64,000 nt of DNA from Diospyros lotus (taxonomy: Eukaryota; Streptophyta; Magnoliopsida; Ericales; Ebenaceae), in contig NC_068338.1 in NCBI RefSeq assembly GCF_014633365.1, forward strand, positions 51,781,716 to 51,845,715. Reading direction: 5' to 3'. A program made the translations under genes and the position numbers. This document shows, piece after piece, positions 48,967 through 61,527 of this stretch. The first letter of the stretch is position 1; each line of letters begins with the position of its first letter. The notes beneath the pieces are model-generated. The model did no database searches, was not told where the DNA came from, and was given only the letters and a program-made list of their open reading frames with translations.

Positions 48967-49345
48967 ATACAATATGGGCCTTAATTTGTATCATTAACTA
49001 CTGCATGCCACCAGTTTGTTTATCCACGTACTGTTGATTATATAGTTGCCGTAATGACTATTATGATTTTTATTTTAAGATAACATCTTAAACTTTTATT
49101 TATTAATAGTGAAACCAAACTAAATTAAACTAGAATTACGTACGGCTTGACCCATATGAGAATTATATTAATAAACTTGAAAAGAGTACACAAACAATTC
49201 GAAATTTTTATGAGAAGTTAAAATAACATAAATATTAATTTACATAAAATTTCTATATAAATAGATTATAATATATTACAATTAAAAAAAAGAAGAATTG
49301 ACGAAAAGTTTTATCATTAAAATATGTTCTTGATACAATGGTATA
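48967..49345. repeat. copy 3 of the NCS-unit 3' flank
   Basis: Uninterrupted continuation of the E unit and therefore the reference for the flank: compare 4112-4590 and 16445-16930. From 49346 to about 50000 follows single-copy AT-rich sequence without a gene, leading into the promoter of F. Confidence 0.65.
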
Positions 49346-50009
49346 TATTTACTACATACATGCAACATTAATCTAGTTAATTAATAAACCACCTCAATTA
49401 TATTCAACCTAGATACTAGATCCGCCACTAGGCCAACTAAACCCCATGTTCATGTTCATGTTCAGGATAGATTCTAGACCAGCCAATAAATAAATAAATA
49501 AAAGGATACATAAATTTCCAAAAGTTAGAAAACCAAAAAGAAAAAAGGAAGAAAGAAGGATATATATGTACGTGGTCCAAATTAGGCAAGTGACTAGAGG
49601 AACAGACAAAGACGTCGGGGAAACTAGCTAGTGCAATTTGGCTATATATGACGCTCACCAAGAAACCAACATTAATATTTCTCTAGAAGCTCTACGTACC
49701 ATCAATATATATCATCAATTCTAATGTTGAACCCACAACAGCATGCAGCGGAGCCATGCTTAATTTGTATTATAAAATGAAATTGCAGCCCGCCCACTGG
49801 TTGCAGCGCAAAACAATTAAAAGAAATAATACCACCCTGCGTGCCTATGGTTTTAGAATTTTCTCCGTCATGCCATGAATATGTCAACCAACAAATTCTC
49901 AACATGCCATGCCGACTCAGAATTTAGACCATGCATGTGGTGTGGTGACGATACTATATCGGCCAAATTGGTCCACATCTTCTGCTATAGCTAGCGTTTA
50001 GTTGTTGAG

Positions 50010-50017
50010 TATAAATA
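50010..50017 (+). promoter_or_regulatory. TATA box of NCS-like copy F, stranded upstream of a transposon
   Basis: TATAAATA in the context 'gagtataaatagatcattca', followed by the leader phrase 'actgaagcatcgat' seen in the other genes. The ATG of F is now 4.6 kb away at 54605 because a Mutator-like element sits at 50095-54545. Confidence 0.7.
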
Positions 50018-50094
50018 GATCATTCATGGGCATGGAGGACTGAAGCATCGATACTAAGCAATTAATTAGAGCTATATATCAGCTATAAGCATTA

Positions 50095-50428
50095 GGGAAA
50101 TTCTATTGACAGCTCGAAGAATTACTCTTCACAGTTCATGTCGTATCAAATTTCTTAATAATTTTAATATACTTATTTTACCTCCCACAACTCACAGCAA
50201 ACCCTCTCCTCCGATCACCTCTCATCACCGACCATCGCCTCGCATCTCTCTCTCCCCCACACCATATGCACACATACACATACACAGATATATATACAGC
50301 AAGACACATACATATAAATATATATACTGGGTTGATACATATAAATATATATACTGGATAAATATATATATACACACACAGCATGATCGCAGCTATGGCA
50401 GCCGCGGCCATGCAACCCAGCGCGCGTG

Positions 50429-50464
<36 letters not shown>

Positions 50465-53400
50465 CACTCACACACTTATATAAATATATATATATACAAC
50501 TACAAGAAAAAAGGGATTTAGCGACGAATTTTTAGCGACGGACATTTCCGTCGCTATTTTGCGACGGAATAGCGACGGATTTGCGATGGATTAATTTTTT
50601 TTTTTTTAGAATTAGCAACTGATTTTAGCGACGAAATATTTTTCCGTCGCTAAAAAAATAAAAAAAATTATTTTTTTAGTGACGGAAAAAATAATCCGTC
50701 GCTAATTTTAGCGATGGAAATAATTTTTCGTCGCTAAATTTTAATAATAATAAAAAAACAAAAAAAAAATTATATAGCGACGGAATTTTTTCTGTCACTA
50801 ATTTTAGCGACAGAAAATATATTCCGTCACAAAATTTAAAAATAAAAAATTAATTTTAATATTAATTTAAATAATTAAAATTTTTTTAAATAAAAAAATT
50901 AAAGCTAGGACAATCCGTTGCTTTAATTTTTAATTTTTTTTATTTAATTAATTTATAAATATTTAAATTTGGGATGAATATTTAAATATATAAATATTTA
51001 AATTTTATAAAAAATTAAATATATATTTAAACATGAGATGAATATAAAAAAATTAATTTATAAAATTTAAATAAATATATTAATATTAAAAATTATAATA
51101 TTGCTAAATTCTAACTTTATCAATTAATATATTTTATGTGTATAAAATAAAAAATATATTAAATATATAATAATTAATTATTTGTAATATTTATTAAATG
51201 TGTACAAAATATAAACAAAACTACATTTGAAAAATAAATAAATAATTTAAAAATCATAATATTATTGAAATTTTCTTTATTTTAAATTTTAGAAATCATA
51301 AAAATAAAACAATATTGAGGAATTACATTATATAAAAAGGTGTCTAGGAGCTATTTGTCAATTTCTTATTTTTTGTAAAGAGGAGAACTTTTTGCAAAAC
51401 TAAAAAATTTAAAACTATAATATATGAATGACATTGTGTACAAGACCATAATATTTATTAAATGTGTTTAAAATGTAAACAAACACTATATTTGAAAAAT
51501 AAATAAAAAGTTTAAAAATCATAATATTATTGAATTTTTTTTTATTTTAAATTTTAGAAATCATAAAAATAAAACAATATTGAGAGATTACATTATATAA
51601 GAAGGTGTTTAGGAATTATTTGTCAATTTCTTTTTCTTTATAAATAGGAGAATTTTTTGCTAAACTAAAAAGTTTAAAACCATAATATATGGATGACATT
51701 GTGTCTTATAACAATATCATATGTCACTATCTAATATATAGACATTGTAACACAATTAAATATACAATTAAGTCATTCATAATAAACAATTAGGGAAGTG
51801 AAATGTGTTGATTAAGATAACAGAGTATCAAGATAAGTTCGGAATGATTTTCGAACGAAGATATGGAATGGTTTCCTCCTTAATAGTTATACTATAAAAA
51901 AATTATAGGGGTTAATTTTTATTTTTTATTTTTAAGTGTTATGTATAAAACATTAATGTTGACCAAGAAAAAAATAAATATATCGCTTTATTATTTATAC
52001 TCTTTAATTTTGTTTTTGAGATATAGATAAAATTCAGCAATTTGAAATTCGTTTAGTATAATTTTTATTTATAAAAAAAAATTAATTTTTTAAGATAACA
52101 AACTATTAATAAATAATTCAATATATAAAATTAATTTATTATAATTATTCGATTTATAATATAATTAAATTTTTAGATAATTACAATAATATTCTATTTA
52201 AATTATTGAATAATAAAATTTTATTTAAATTACATTATTTTTATCAATTAAATAATTATTTTTATTATTTTTATAAATTATATTATTTTTTATTTAATTA
52301 ATAAATATTAAAAAGAAAATTGAAGAGGCGGGAAACTCCCCCGCCTCTTTCATAACCAAATCCCCCCTCCCCTTTCCCCTTTCCCTCCTTTCCCCCCCAA
52401 AAACCCTAAGTCCCCCCTCCCCGAAATCTCTAACCCTCTCTCTCTCTACCTCTCTCTAGCTTCTCGCCCCCGCTTTCGCTCTCTACCTCGCCTTCCCCCT
52501 GCTCTCGCTCGATCTCACCTCTCGCTCGCAGCCTCGCCTTCGCTGTCTCGCTCTCGCTCTCGGTCGTTGCTTCACCCTCGCTTGACCTCGCCTTTCGCTC
52601 GCTGTCTCGTTCTCGCTCGTGCCCTCACCCTTGCTGTCTCGCCATCGCTCTCGCTCTCGCTCTCCCTTGCTGCTTCGCCCGCGCTCGCGGCTTCGCCCTC
52701 GCCCTAGCTGTCTTGCCATCGCTCTTTCGCTCTCGGTCCTTGCTTCGCCCTCACTCGATCTCGCCTCTCGCTCGCGGCCTTGCCCTCGTTGTCTCGCCAT
52801 TGCTCTCTCGCTCTCGCTTGCTGCATCGCCCTCATCTCTTGCTTGCTCGCTCGCGGCTCACCCTCGCTCGCTGCCTCTCGCCCTAGCCCGCGTTGCAGCC
52901 CCTCGCCCTCGGCTGCAACGTTGCAGCCTCTCGCCCTCGCCCTTGCCCAGGTTAATTTTTTATTTTTTATTTTGTAAATAAAATGTTAATTTTTTATTTT
53001 TTATTTTGTAGATATTTATTTTATTTTTTATTTTTAAAATTTGTTTGTAGCTCAGTTTAATTTAAGTAAATTTAAAGTATTTTCAGATGTTTATTTTTTA
53101 GATATTTATTTTATTTTTTATTTTTTAGATTTTTTTTGCTGTTCATATATTTTGTATGCTTTTTTCTTTTTTTTTTGTGTTATTTTATTTATTTTCAGTC
53201 AATTATTAGAAGTGTTTGTTAGTATTATAATTTTATTCTATTTTTGATTATATTTAAAGTTTAAATATTTAAGTATTAATTAATTATCTTTTTTTAATAA
53301 TTTTATATTTGTCAGATTGTAGTGTAAATATATATTTTTTTATTTTTTAATTATTATTATTTTTATTTTTATTTTTTATTTTTTTATTTATAAATATGAG

Positions 53401-53802
53401 TTAGCGACAGATTATATTCCGTCGCTAACATTTTTTAAATTTTTAATTTTATATTTAAAAAATAAAAAAATTATTAAAAAAATTAAATTTTAAAAATAGC
53501 GACGGAATATTCCGTCGCTAAAATAAATTTTTATTTTTTTTAATAATTTTTTTTTAAAAAATAGTGACGAAAATTTCTGTCGCTAAATTTAAAAAAAATA
53601 CATTTAGCGACAGAAAATTTTTCGTTGCTAATCCGTCGCTAAATTGGCGACAGATCTGTCGCAAAAAAATATAGCGACGATTGTTTCAGCGACGGAAAAA
53701 ATCCGTCGCTAATCCGTCGCTAAATTGATTTAGCGACAAATTTTTGGATTTAGCGACGGAAATATTCCGTCGCTAAGATCCGAAATTCTTGTAGTGCACG
53801 CT

Positions 53803-53856
<54 letters not shown>

Positions 53857-54545
53857 AGTTCCTTGGCTGCGACCATGGCAGCCGCGACCATGGAAACCTC
53901 CGCACCTTGCGATGCGAAGGATTCTCAATCGTCCGCACCGTGAGGTGCGAGGATCTGGTTTCATTAAATTTTATTTTTTTAAAATTTTTTTATTATAATA
54001 AAATAAAATTAAAAAATAATACAAATAAATAAATTTTAAATATCTACCTTTAAGTAATTATAATTTAACTAATTTTAAATTTTAAATCATTGTAATTAGG
54101 TGTTGAATTTTTAATACTTAAAAAAAATTAAAATTAGTTAATTTATTTTATTGAATTACTTAAAGATACACATATCTAAAAATTCTATCATCATTTAAAA
54201 TAATTTGTTGAAACCCCCGCACTGCGAGGTGCGGCGATTTCCATGGTCGCAGCTGCCATGGCCACGATCATGCTGTGTGTGTATATATATATTTATCCAG
54301 TATATATATTTATATGTATGTGTTTTGCTGTATATATATATATATGTATGTGTTTGTGTGTATATGTGTGTATTTGGTGTGGGAGAGAAATAGAGATGTG
54401 AGAGGATGGCTGTCGATGAGAGGTGATCGGAGGAGAGAGTTCATTGTGAGTTGTGGGGGTAAAATAAGTATATTAAAATTATTAAGAAATTTGATGCCAC
54501 ATAGGCTGGGATGAGTAATTATTGGGGCTACCGATAGAATTTCCC
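50095..54545. mobile_element. foldback Mutator-like element 1 in the 5' leader of F
   Basis: Left end GGGAAATTCTATTGACAGC, right end the inverse (...GCTACCGATAGAATTTCCC). Flanks taagcatta (50086-50094) and taaccatta (54546-54554) match at 8 of 9, the Mutator-like duplication length. The arms (50095-50497 and 53797-54545) are microsatellite-rich and match elements 2 and 3. The right arm carries remnants of the 'ccgcaccgtgaggtgcg' palindromes and the AT-rich inner arm. The left half is shortened. A CACTA-type element occupies 50498-53796. No transposase is visible. Confidence 0.8.
50498..53796. mobile_element. CACTA-type non-autonomous element with AGCGACGGA repeats
   Basis: The left end reads aACTACAAGAAAAAAGGG and the right end inverts to CACTACAAGAATTTCGG, the CACTACAAGAA terminus of CACTA elements. 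Adjacent triplets tac and cac fit a 3-bp duplication with one change. Both subterminal regions (50515-50830, 53400-53780) carry many copies of TTTAGCGACGGA/TCCGTCGCTAAA. The interior is AT-rich apart from 52330-52950, a C-rich block with 'aaaccctaagtccccc' and hexamer repeats of the type CTCGCC/CTCGCT. The Arg/Ser/Pro-rich frames there are repeat translations. Confidence 0.75.
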
Positions 54546-55451
54546 TAACCATTACACCACCATATAACATATATATATATATAATATCCAGTACAACAGG
54601 GAAAATGTACGGCACACAATCGCACGAGGTAGAAGTGAACGTACCGGCCAGCAAGGCTTGGCAACTGGGCCGCGGTGCCGAAATCGCTCTCCTCGCCGGC
54701 CAACAGCTTGATGTTTTTGACAAAGTCGAGATCGTTGAGGGCAATGGCTGCCCTGGCACTGTTCTCAAGATGTCTTTCAAACCAGGTATCCATATATATA
54801 TATATATATGAGCATTTCTAATTAATTAAGGAATTGATGAATTAATAAATTAATTAGGGCGGGCTCCAGGAAACGTGACCTATTTCAAGGAGAAATTCGT
54901 AGCAGTGGAGGAGGAGAAGCGAGTGAATTAAGCAGACGGAGGTTGTGGAAGGAGGGTACCTGGAGTTAGGGGTCAACTACTTACTTCCCCGTTACACTGG
55001 AGGTTAAGGACAAGAGAAAATGTTAGAAAGTCTGACAGACTACAGACTTAGAGAAATTCTATTCAGAACTCGCGTTTTTACTCTTCAAAACTCAAACCTC
55101 ATAAAATTTCACATTAATTTTAAAATTCCTATTTTACCCATCCCACAACCCACTTTCTTCTCCAATTATCAACCTCTGCCTCGCCTCTCTCTTTCTCTCT
55201 CGCACACAAACATACACACACAAACACATACATATATATATATACACACATTCTCTCTCTATATATATATAAACCCAGCACACACACTTATATATATATA
55301 TTACACACTCACACACACCTATATATATATATACACACTAACACATAAAACACACACACTTATATATATATATATATCACACACTCACACATACCTATAC
55401 ATATATATATACACACACTAACACAAGCTTGGCCGCGGCCATGGAAACCAC

Positions 55452-55642
55452 CCCCGCACCGTGAGGTGCGGGGAATTCTCAAATCCCCGCACCTCGCGGT
55501 GCGGGGATTTTGGAACCTCCGCACCGCGAGGTGCGGAGGATTCTCAAACCTCCGCACCTCGAGGTGCGGAGAATTCTGAATCCCCCGCACCTCGCGGTGC
55601 GGGGCTCTCAGCAGCCCCCGCACCGCGAGGTGCGCGGGTCTT
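55452..55642 (+). repeat. array of six GC-rich palindromes (left arm of element 2)
   Basis: Units of about 22 bp of the type CCGCACCGCGAGGTGCGG, each its own reverse complement around CGCG, recur every ~31 bp with 8-10 bp spacers such as 'attctcaaat'. The last unit is slightly altered (gtgcgcggg). CpG density is high compared with the rest of the window. Confidence 0.85.
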
Positions 55643-56478
55643 TTAAATTTTTTATTTTTTTTATTAATGTATTTATTTTTATGTTTTTAAGTTTAGACCT
55701 TTTAAATTTTTTACTCTTTTTTTTAAAATATAATTAATTTCATATTATTCTTACACATATTTAAAATATGAAGTGTAAAAATATAATTAATATGAAAAAT
55801 AACAAATATAATTAAATTGTCAAAGATAAATTGCCAAATAATATAAATAAATAAATTTTAAATATCTGTATTTTAAGTAATTATAATTTAACTAATTTTA
55901 AATTTTAAATCATCTTGTTGAATTTTTAATACTTAACAAAATTTAAAATTAATTAATTTATCTTATTAAATTACTTAAAGATGCACATGATTTAAGTATT
56001 AAATCATCCTAATTAGGTGTTGAATTTTTTATACTTAAAAAGAATTAAAATTAATTAATTTATCTTATTGAATTAGGTAAAAATACATATATTTAAAAAA
56101 AAAAAATTCAAATGATGGTAGGATTTTCAGATATGTGTATCTTTAAATAATTTAATAAGATAAATTAACTAATTTTAAATTTTTTTAAGTATTAAAAATT
56201 CAACGATGATTTAAAATTTAAAATTAGTCAAATTATAATTACTTAAAATGTAAATATTTAAAATTTATTTATTTATATTATTTGACAATTTATCTTTGGC
56301 AATTTAATTATATTTTTTATTTTTCATATTAATTATATTTTTACACTTCACATTTTAAATATATGTGTGAGAATAATATGAAATCAATGATATTTAAAAA
56401 AAGAGTAAAAAAATTTAAAAGGCCTAAATTTAAAAACATAAAAATAAATACATTAATAAAAAAATAAAAAATTTAAAA

Positions 56479-56640
56479 GACCCCCGCACCTCGCGGTGCG
56501 GGGGCTGCTGAGAGTCCCGCACCGCGAGGTGCGGGGGATTCAGAATCCTCCGCACCTCGCGGTGCGGAGGTTCCAAAAATCCCCGCACTGCGAGGTGCGA
56601 GGATTTGAGAATTCCCCGCACCTCACGGTGCGGGGGTGGT
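56479..56640 (-). repeat. array of five GC-rich palindromes (right arm of element 2)
   Basis: Inverted counterpart of 55452-55642 with five clear units in the same register. Unit sequences correspond in mirrored order, showing the arrays are arms of one hairpin and not independent repeats. Confidence 0.85.
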
Positions 56641-57052
56641 TTCCATGGCCGCGGCCAAGCTTGTGTTAGTGTGTGTATATATATATGTATAGATGTGTGT
56701 GAGTGTGTGATATATATATAAGTGTGTGTGTTTTATGTGTTAGTGTGTATATATATATATAAGTGTGTGTGAGTGTGTGATATATATATATAAGTGTGTG
56801 TGTTGGGTTTATATATATATAGAGAGAGAATGTGTGTATATATATATATGTATGTGTTTGTGTGTGTATGTTTGTGTGTGAGAGAGAAAGAGAGAGATGA
56901 GGCAGAGGTCGATAATTGGAGAAGAAAATGGGTTGTGGGATGGGTAAAATAAGAATTTTAAAATTAATGTGGAATTTTATGAGATTTGGGTTTTGAAAAG
57001 TAAAAACACGGGTTCTGGATAGAATTTCCCACAGACTTATCAAGGTTTATTG

Positions 57053-57332
57053 AAAGGGGGTAAAAAGATGATTTTGCCCCTACATTCTGCTCTCTCCCTC
57101 CCCTTCTCATGGATTCCCCTTCTGCTCTGTGCGTCTCTCCTACCATGGCCGCCGTAGCCTCACCCCCTTCGACAGTTGCTGCATCGACTATCGGCGAGGT
57201 GAGGACAGCGACGCACGGCGGCGAGGCGAGGCGGCGGCCATAGCAAGGGAGACACACAAAGTAGGAAAGGCAGTAGCTCGCTTTGCAAATTTACAAAATG
57301 AACGGGGTCAAAATTGTCTTTTTGCTCTTTTT
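57053..57332. mobile_element. small inverted-repeat (MITE-like) insertion
   Basis: Left 'gggggtaaaaagatgatttt' and right 'caaaattgtctttttgctct' are inverted repeats ending in GGGG/CCCC. They enclose about 280 bp with a GC-rich middle (57100-57250). The exon-2 sequence of copy F resumes downstream. Boundaries and target duplication are not settled. Confidence 0.5.
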
Positions 57333-57651
57333 TTGTGAATTGTTCGATAGAGCCGTCGAATCCTTTAGAAGGACTCATGGAGAAGAGCGCGGACTGCTGC
57401 ATCACCAAAACCACGGTCGATTACGACGTGAAGGAAGAATGCGCTGACAATGCTTCCTTGGTCGCTATCAAGTCATTTGTGAAGTTTATGGAGTTCACCG
57501 TCGCTTATCTTGTCCGCAAAAGGTGAAGTCCCTCACCTTAAAGGCCCCACACCGCCGCTTATCTGCTCAAGTGCAAGTGAGAAGTGATCATCTCATGTTA
57601 CCTTAATTACCTGCAGATCGACCAAAAACTAAATTATACAAATATATCTAA

Positions 57652-58385
57652 CACTACAACAAATTTTGGATTAAGAGGCATTTAAAAATGCCTTAATAAA
57701 TAGTTTATTAGGGCATTTTAACTATTAGGGCACTAATAATAATGCCCCATGTAATAGTGCCCCAAAAACGTATTGAGACACTTACAAATGCCTCAAAAAC
57801 AACTATAAATTTAAGTTTGTTGCGACACTTAAAAATGCCTCAAAAATCACTATAAATTTATTTTTTATATCCCTTACAAGGCCTTCTCTTAACTCTAACT
57901 TATTTCTCCATCAACTCGAACCTTGAACATTTCCTTCTTCTTGCACACGTGTGACCACCTAATCTACACATCATCTTATTAATATATGTGCCTATATTTA
58001 TTTTATAGTATATCTAAATTTCATTAGAATTATTCTATTAGGGCATTTAAGATTTGTCTATTAGGGCACTTTATCAGAATGTCTTGTTAGAATTATTTTA
58101 ATGGGGTATTTTGAAAATTATGTCCTATTAAATTTATCTATTAAGACACTTATATTTGTCAATTAGGGCATTTCATTGTCATACCTCATTAGAATTATTT
58201 TATTAGGGCATTTCTTTAAATTGTGCCTTAAAATGGTATTTTATAAGGCACTTGATTGTTGTGCCTCATTAAAGTTATTATATTGGGGCACTTTTTTAGA
58301 TTGTACCTTAAAATGGTATTTTAGAGGATACTTTCTAAAAAATGCCCTAAAAAAGATGCCTTAACAAATCATTTTTGTTGTAGTA
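57652..58385. mobile_element. 734-bp CACTA-type MITE, TAA duplication
   Basis: Left end CACTACAACAAATTTTGG, right end inverting to TACTACAACAAAAATG (last base changed). TAA flanks both sides (57649-57651 and 58386-58388). Repeats of the type 'ttagggcattt' and 'gtgcctcattaaa' line both halves in opposite orientation, as in CACTA subterminal regions. It sits just downstream of copy F. Confidence 0.75.
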
Positions 58386-61300
58386 TAAATAAATAAATGA
58401 AGCAGCAGATCATCGCGCACAATGCGCCAAATTAAATTTCATGCTCAATTTCCTAAATTTCCTATATATCCTGCACAATGCGCCAAATTAATTTTCATGC
58501 TAGCTCCAAACCTTATATTGATTGGTCATTTATCTAAAATTATAGTCTATTATTTATCATTAATTAAATAAAATAGTAATGTTAACATTTTTTTTGATAA
58601 TTTACTTGTTGCACCTTGTTTTTAATTTTCAATATTTACAAAAAAAGATCCACTTATTACATGCATCTAATTAATGAAAGACTATAAATAGCACCATCCT
58701 TACAAGAATATGATGAAATTTAAAAAATAATAAAATAATGCTCAGACAAATATATATTTAATTAAGAGGCAATAAGTATATATTATTTTTAAACAATGTA
58801 CTTTATTAATGTACCTTATTTTCAACAATATACACTCACACATTATTTTTATTATTTAAATAATTTTATTGATTAATTAAATATCTCAAATATGATACAT
58901 TTATTTCCATTTTAAAATTTTTATAAAACAATGAAAATATATTTTCTCATTTTCTGTTCATGGATTCTTGAACTCTGATTGCTCCACCAATGACTGGAAT
59001 AAGGAAAATGACCAACAAAAAAGAAAAAAGAAAATTAAAAACTTTTTCAATTACTAAATAACATGCTCATTTTTTGTTTTATTTTTAAATAGAAACAAAA
59101 TTAAGCTTCATAAAAAAGAACTGAAAGTTTCATTAAATGCAGTATATATATATATATATATATATGATCATTCAAATCATAAGAATTTAGAGACCAAACT
59201 CACAAATCATAATATTTCTGATCAATTTTAGTAACCAAACTAAAATATATATAATTATAATTTGCCCAATTTGAGTTTGAACAACAGTACTACTTTGTTT
59301 TAGTAACTAGTTAGCACAAAAATATAACATATATAATAGAAGTAAATAATATATAGCACAAATAGCTAAGAAGATGTATAATTGAAAATTTACATAAATT
59401 ATATATACCAATCCAATATCATATCATTATTTTGCATAGAATTCTAGCTAGAACCAACATTATAAAATCAATAAAGTGCAGGTATATATTGACCAAAGAC
59501 AAAGACGCATGAAATCATATAAATAAATAACATAATTGATGGGGCAAACATTCAACAGCATATATATATAAATAAAAGAAACGAGTCACCACATTAGTTC
59601 CATTTAAAGTCAATATAATACATGCTAATGTTTACACTTATAATTACAATTTAAAAAATCGAGTTAGTAATAAACTCCTTTAGACGAGTTCACACGAAAG
59701 ATAACGATTAATAATTATATATATATATTGACAACGTTAAAGAGAAATACTGAATCAAGTAGATAGACTTTGTGACAAAAGTAAATAAATTTTATTTAAA
59801 AGGCAAATGGAAACAACACATACTTAATATTTCTGCACTAATTTGGAACTTGACTATAGGATAAATTTATGTAAACTATAATAATCATCTCTATATTTTT
59901 AAAAAATAATACTAAAGGCGTGCTTGATAACATATATTTTTCATAAAAAAAAGTCTAATTATATATAATTATAACACATACATATTTTTTTATAGAAATA
60001 ATCAAACACTTTTAACTTTTTTATGAAAAATTATGTACGGTAAGCATTTTTAAATATTCTTTTCATGAAATTCATTTTCTAAAGAAGTGAAGTGATTTTT
60101 GTTTTTTAGGTAATACAATCAAATATACCCTAATATCTCTCAATCCCCAAAAAAAATAAAAGGTAAACTTAGAAAAAGAAAAACAATAATAAATGACGCT
60201 GGGGAAACTACGCAATGGACTCAGCTCCCCAGTACAGCTCGAAGTAAGGGGAACAAAAAAAATCTCACCAATTGCAGGTACAATTAACTTTGTCACAATC
60301 ATATATATATATATTTCCTTTTTTAATTAAGATTATTATAGCTAAGTACGTAGCACATTGACACGACCAACAGGTTGACAAATTTAGTGAGTGGTAATCT
60401 CAGTTTATGATGCAGGAAACGTCTTGGGGCGTTGTTTGTACGTTTTTTTAAAAGTTTAAAAACACTAAGAAATATTTTTGAGTTATTTTTATAATTTTAA
60501 AAATTTTTCAAGATTATTTTATGAAATTAAAAAAATGAGTAATGTTATTTATACATTCTATTAATCAATTATTAATACACCCATTGTTTAAATAATTTAA
60601 TAAGTGGTGTATTGATAATTAATTAACAGAATATCAATCTGAATGTACAAGTAATATTAGTTTAAGAAAATATCATAAATGCATTCTCATCCACAAAGAG
60701 GTTACAAACTGAAAAAATTTTATTTCTAAGAAAAAAAAAAAATTGTCTCTAACTAGGCTAGAGAAGGAATTTTTTTTTATTTCTAACTCAAAATTTTTAA
60801 TTTTTTTTCAAAGTTTGATTCTGAACATTTAATTTTTAATTTTTAATTTTTTTGAATTAAATAATTAATTTTTAATTTTTTATATTAAAAATTATATTTA
60901 TAAAAAATACTCATATATTCTTTAATTTACACATTTTCTTAATGTTTTCATTTTTTATTTTTTTTTTAAATTTATTTTTTATTTTCTTTTCATACCGTAT
61001 TCATTTTTTATTTCTATTTTATTATAACCCACATCTCGGTGACATTTTAATTGATTTAATAAATATTAAAATCATTAAACACTAATTAAGTTTGTGAAAT
61101 TTAATAAATTCTACCAAAAGATGAACTAAGATTCATAAATCAAAAAATCCCAAATTCAAGACATTAAAAAGATGACAAATAATACTGCCACTAACTACTA
61201 AAATAATATTTTAATATTTTTATCGGCCTGTGGTTCCATGATGCCATTCAAAATTAAGCTCAGAACAGAAAAGTCCCGGCCGCTTCATCTAAAAAAATGG

Positions 61301-61519
61301 CTGCCGGTCAATTCCAGCCAAATAAAATAAAATAAAATAAAGCTAACCCTGCGCGCCCATGATGATAGAATTTTCTTTGCGATTAAGCAAGCCAGTCAGT
61401 CAATCGACAAATTATCAAACATTCAATGGAGGAGACTACGAATTTAGATAATGTCGTGAAATTGGTCCACAATGTCTGCCAAAGCTGATAGCTCTAACCC
61501 TAGCTTAATTAGTTGTGTG
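58386..61519. other. 3' flank of F and AT-rich intergenic sequence
   Basis: No gene. Bases 58790-59280 match 63420-64000 downstream of G, sharing for example 'aactctgatt' followed by 'ggaataaggaaaa' and 'aataacatgctcattt'. F and G thus belong to a duplicated unit including more than 1 kb of 3' flank. 60350-61250 is AT-rich without recognisable elements. The upstream sequence of G, with 'cgaatttagataatgtcgtg', begins near 61430. Confidence 0.45.
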
Positions 61520-61527
61520 TATAAATA
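61520..61527 (+). promoter_or_regulatory. TATA box of NCS-like gene G
   Basis: TATAAATA, 96 bp before the ATG, in the same sequence context as gene C. Confidence 0.7.

Larger units (their letters stand above)
55051..57030. mobile_element. foldback Mutator-like element 2, perfect 9-bp duplication ACAGACTTA
   Basis: Exact direct repeats acagactta flank it at 55042-55050 and 57031-57039. Ends are GAGAAATTCTATTC and the inverse of GGGAAATTCTATCC. The whole 1980 bp folds into one long hairpin: outer arms with (CA)/(TA) repeats, palindrome arrays at 55452-55642 and 56479-56640, and AT-rich inner arms meeting near 56000-56100. No coding capacity is seen. The exact duplication and well-paired arms suggest a young insertion. 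Confidence 0.85.
54605..57525 (+). pseudogene. NCS-like / PR-10 copy F, broken in exon 2
   Basis: Exon 1 54605-54785 is intact (MYGTQSHEVEVNVPASKAWQ..., loop EGNGCPGT with G-to-C) and closest to gene G. Exon 2 starts at 54858 after a 72-bp intron and reads GRAPGNVTYFKEKFVAVEEE. A 4-bp insertion near 54927 then gives an immediate TAA, and another small insertion follows in 'aactacttacttcc'. At 55051 a 1980-bp Mutator-like element interrupts, and a small MITE-like insert follows. The last part resumes about 57377-57525 (KSADCCITKTTVDYDVKEEC...), ending LVRKR. Bases 57550-57580 repeat the gene's 3' end ('cgccgcttatctgctcaa'). Promoter and ATG are also separated. It cannot make a full protein. 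Confidence 0.85.

Noticed and set aside
50106..50483. 125-codon open frame at the left arm of Mutator-like element 1
   Set aside because: Microsatellite-derived, and equivalent frames occur in the arms of the other two elements.
52483..52981. Arg/Glu-rich and Ser/Pro-rich open frames of about 100-120 codons
   Set aside because: They overlap on opposite strands of a CTCGCC/CTCGCT hexamer repeat inside a CACTA-type element; no codon bias or domain.
55452..55642. Regularly spaced palindromic repeats resembling a CRISPR array
   Set aside because: Spacers are only 8-10 bp and similar to each other, the array is mirrored in the other arm of a transposon, and the context is plant nuclear DNA.
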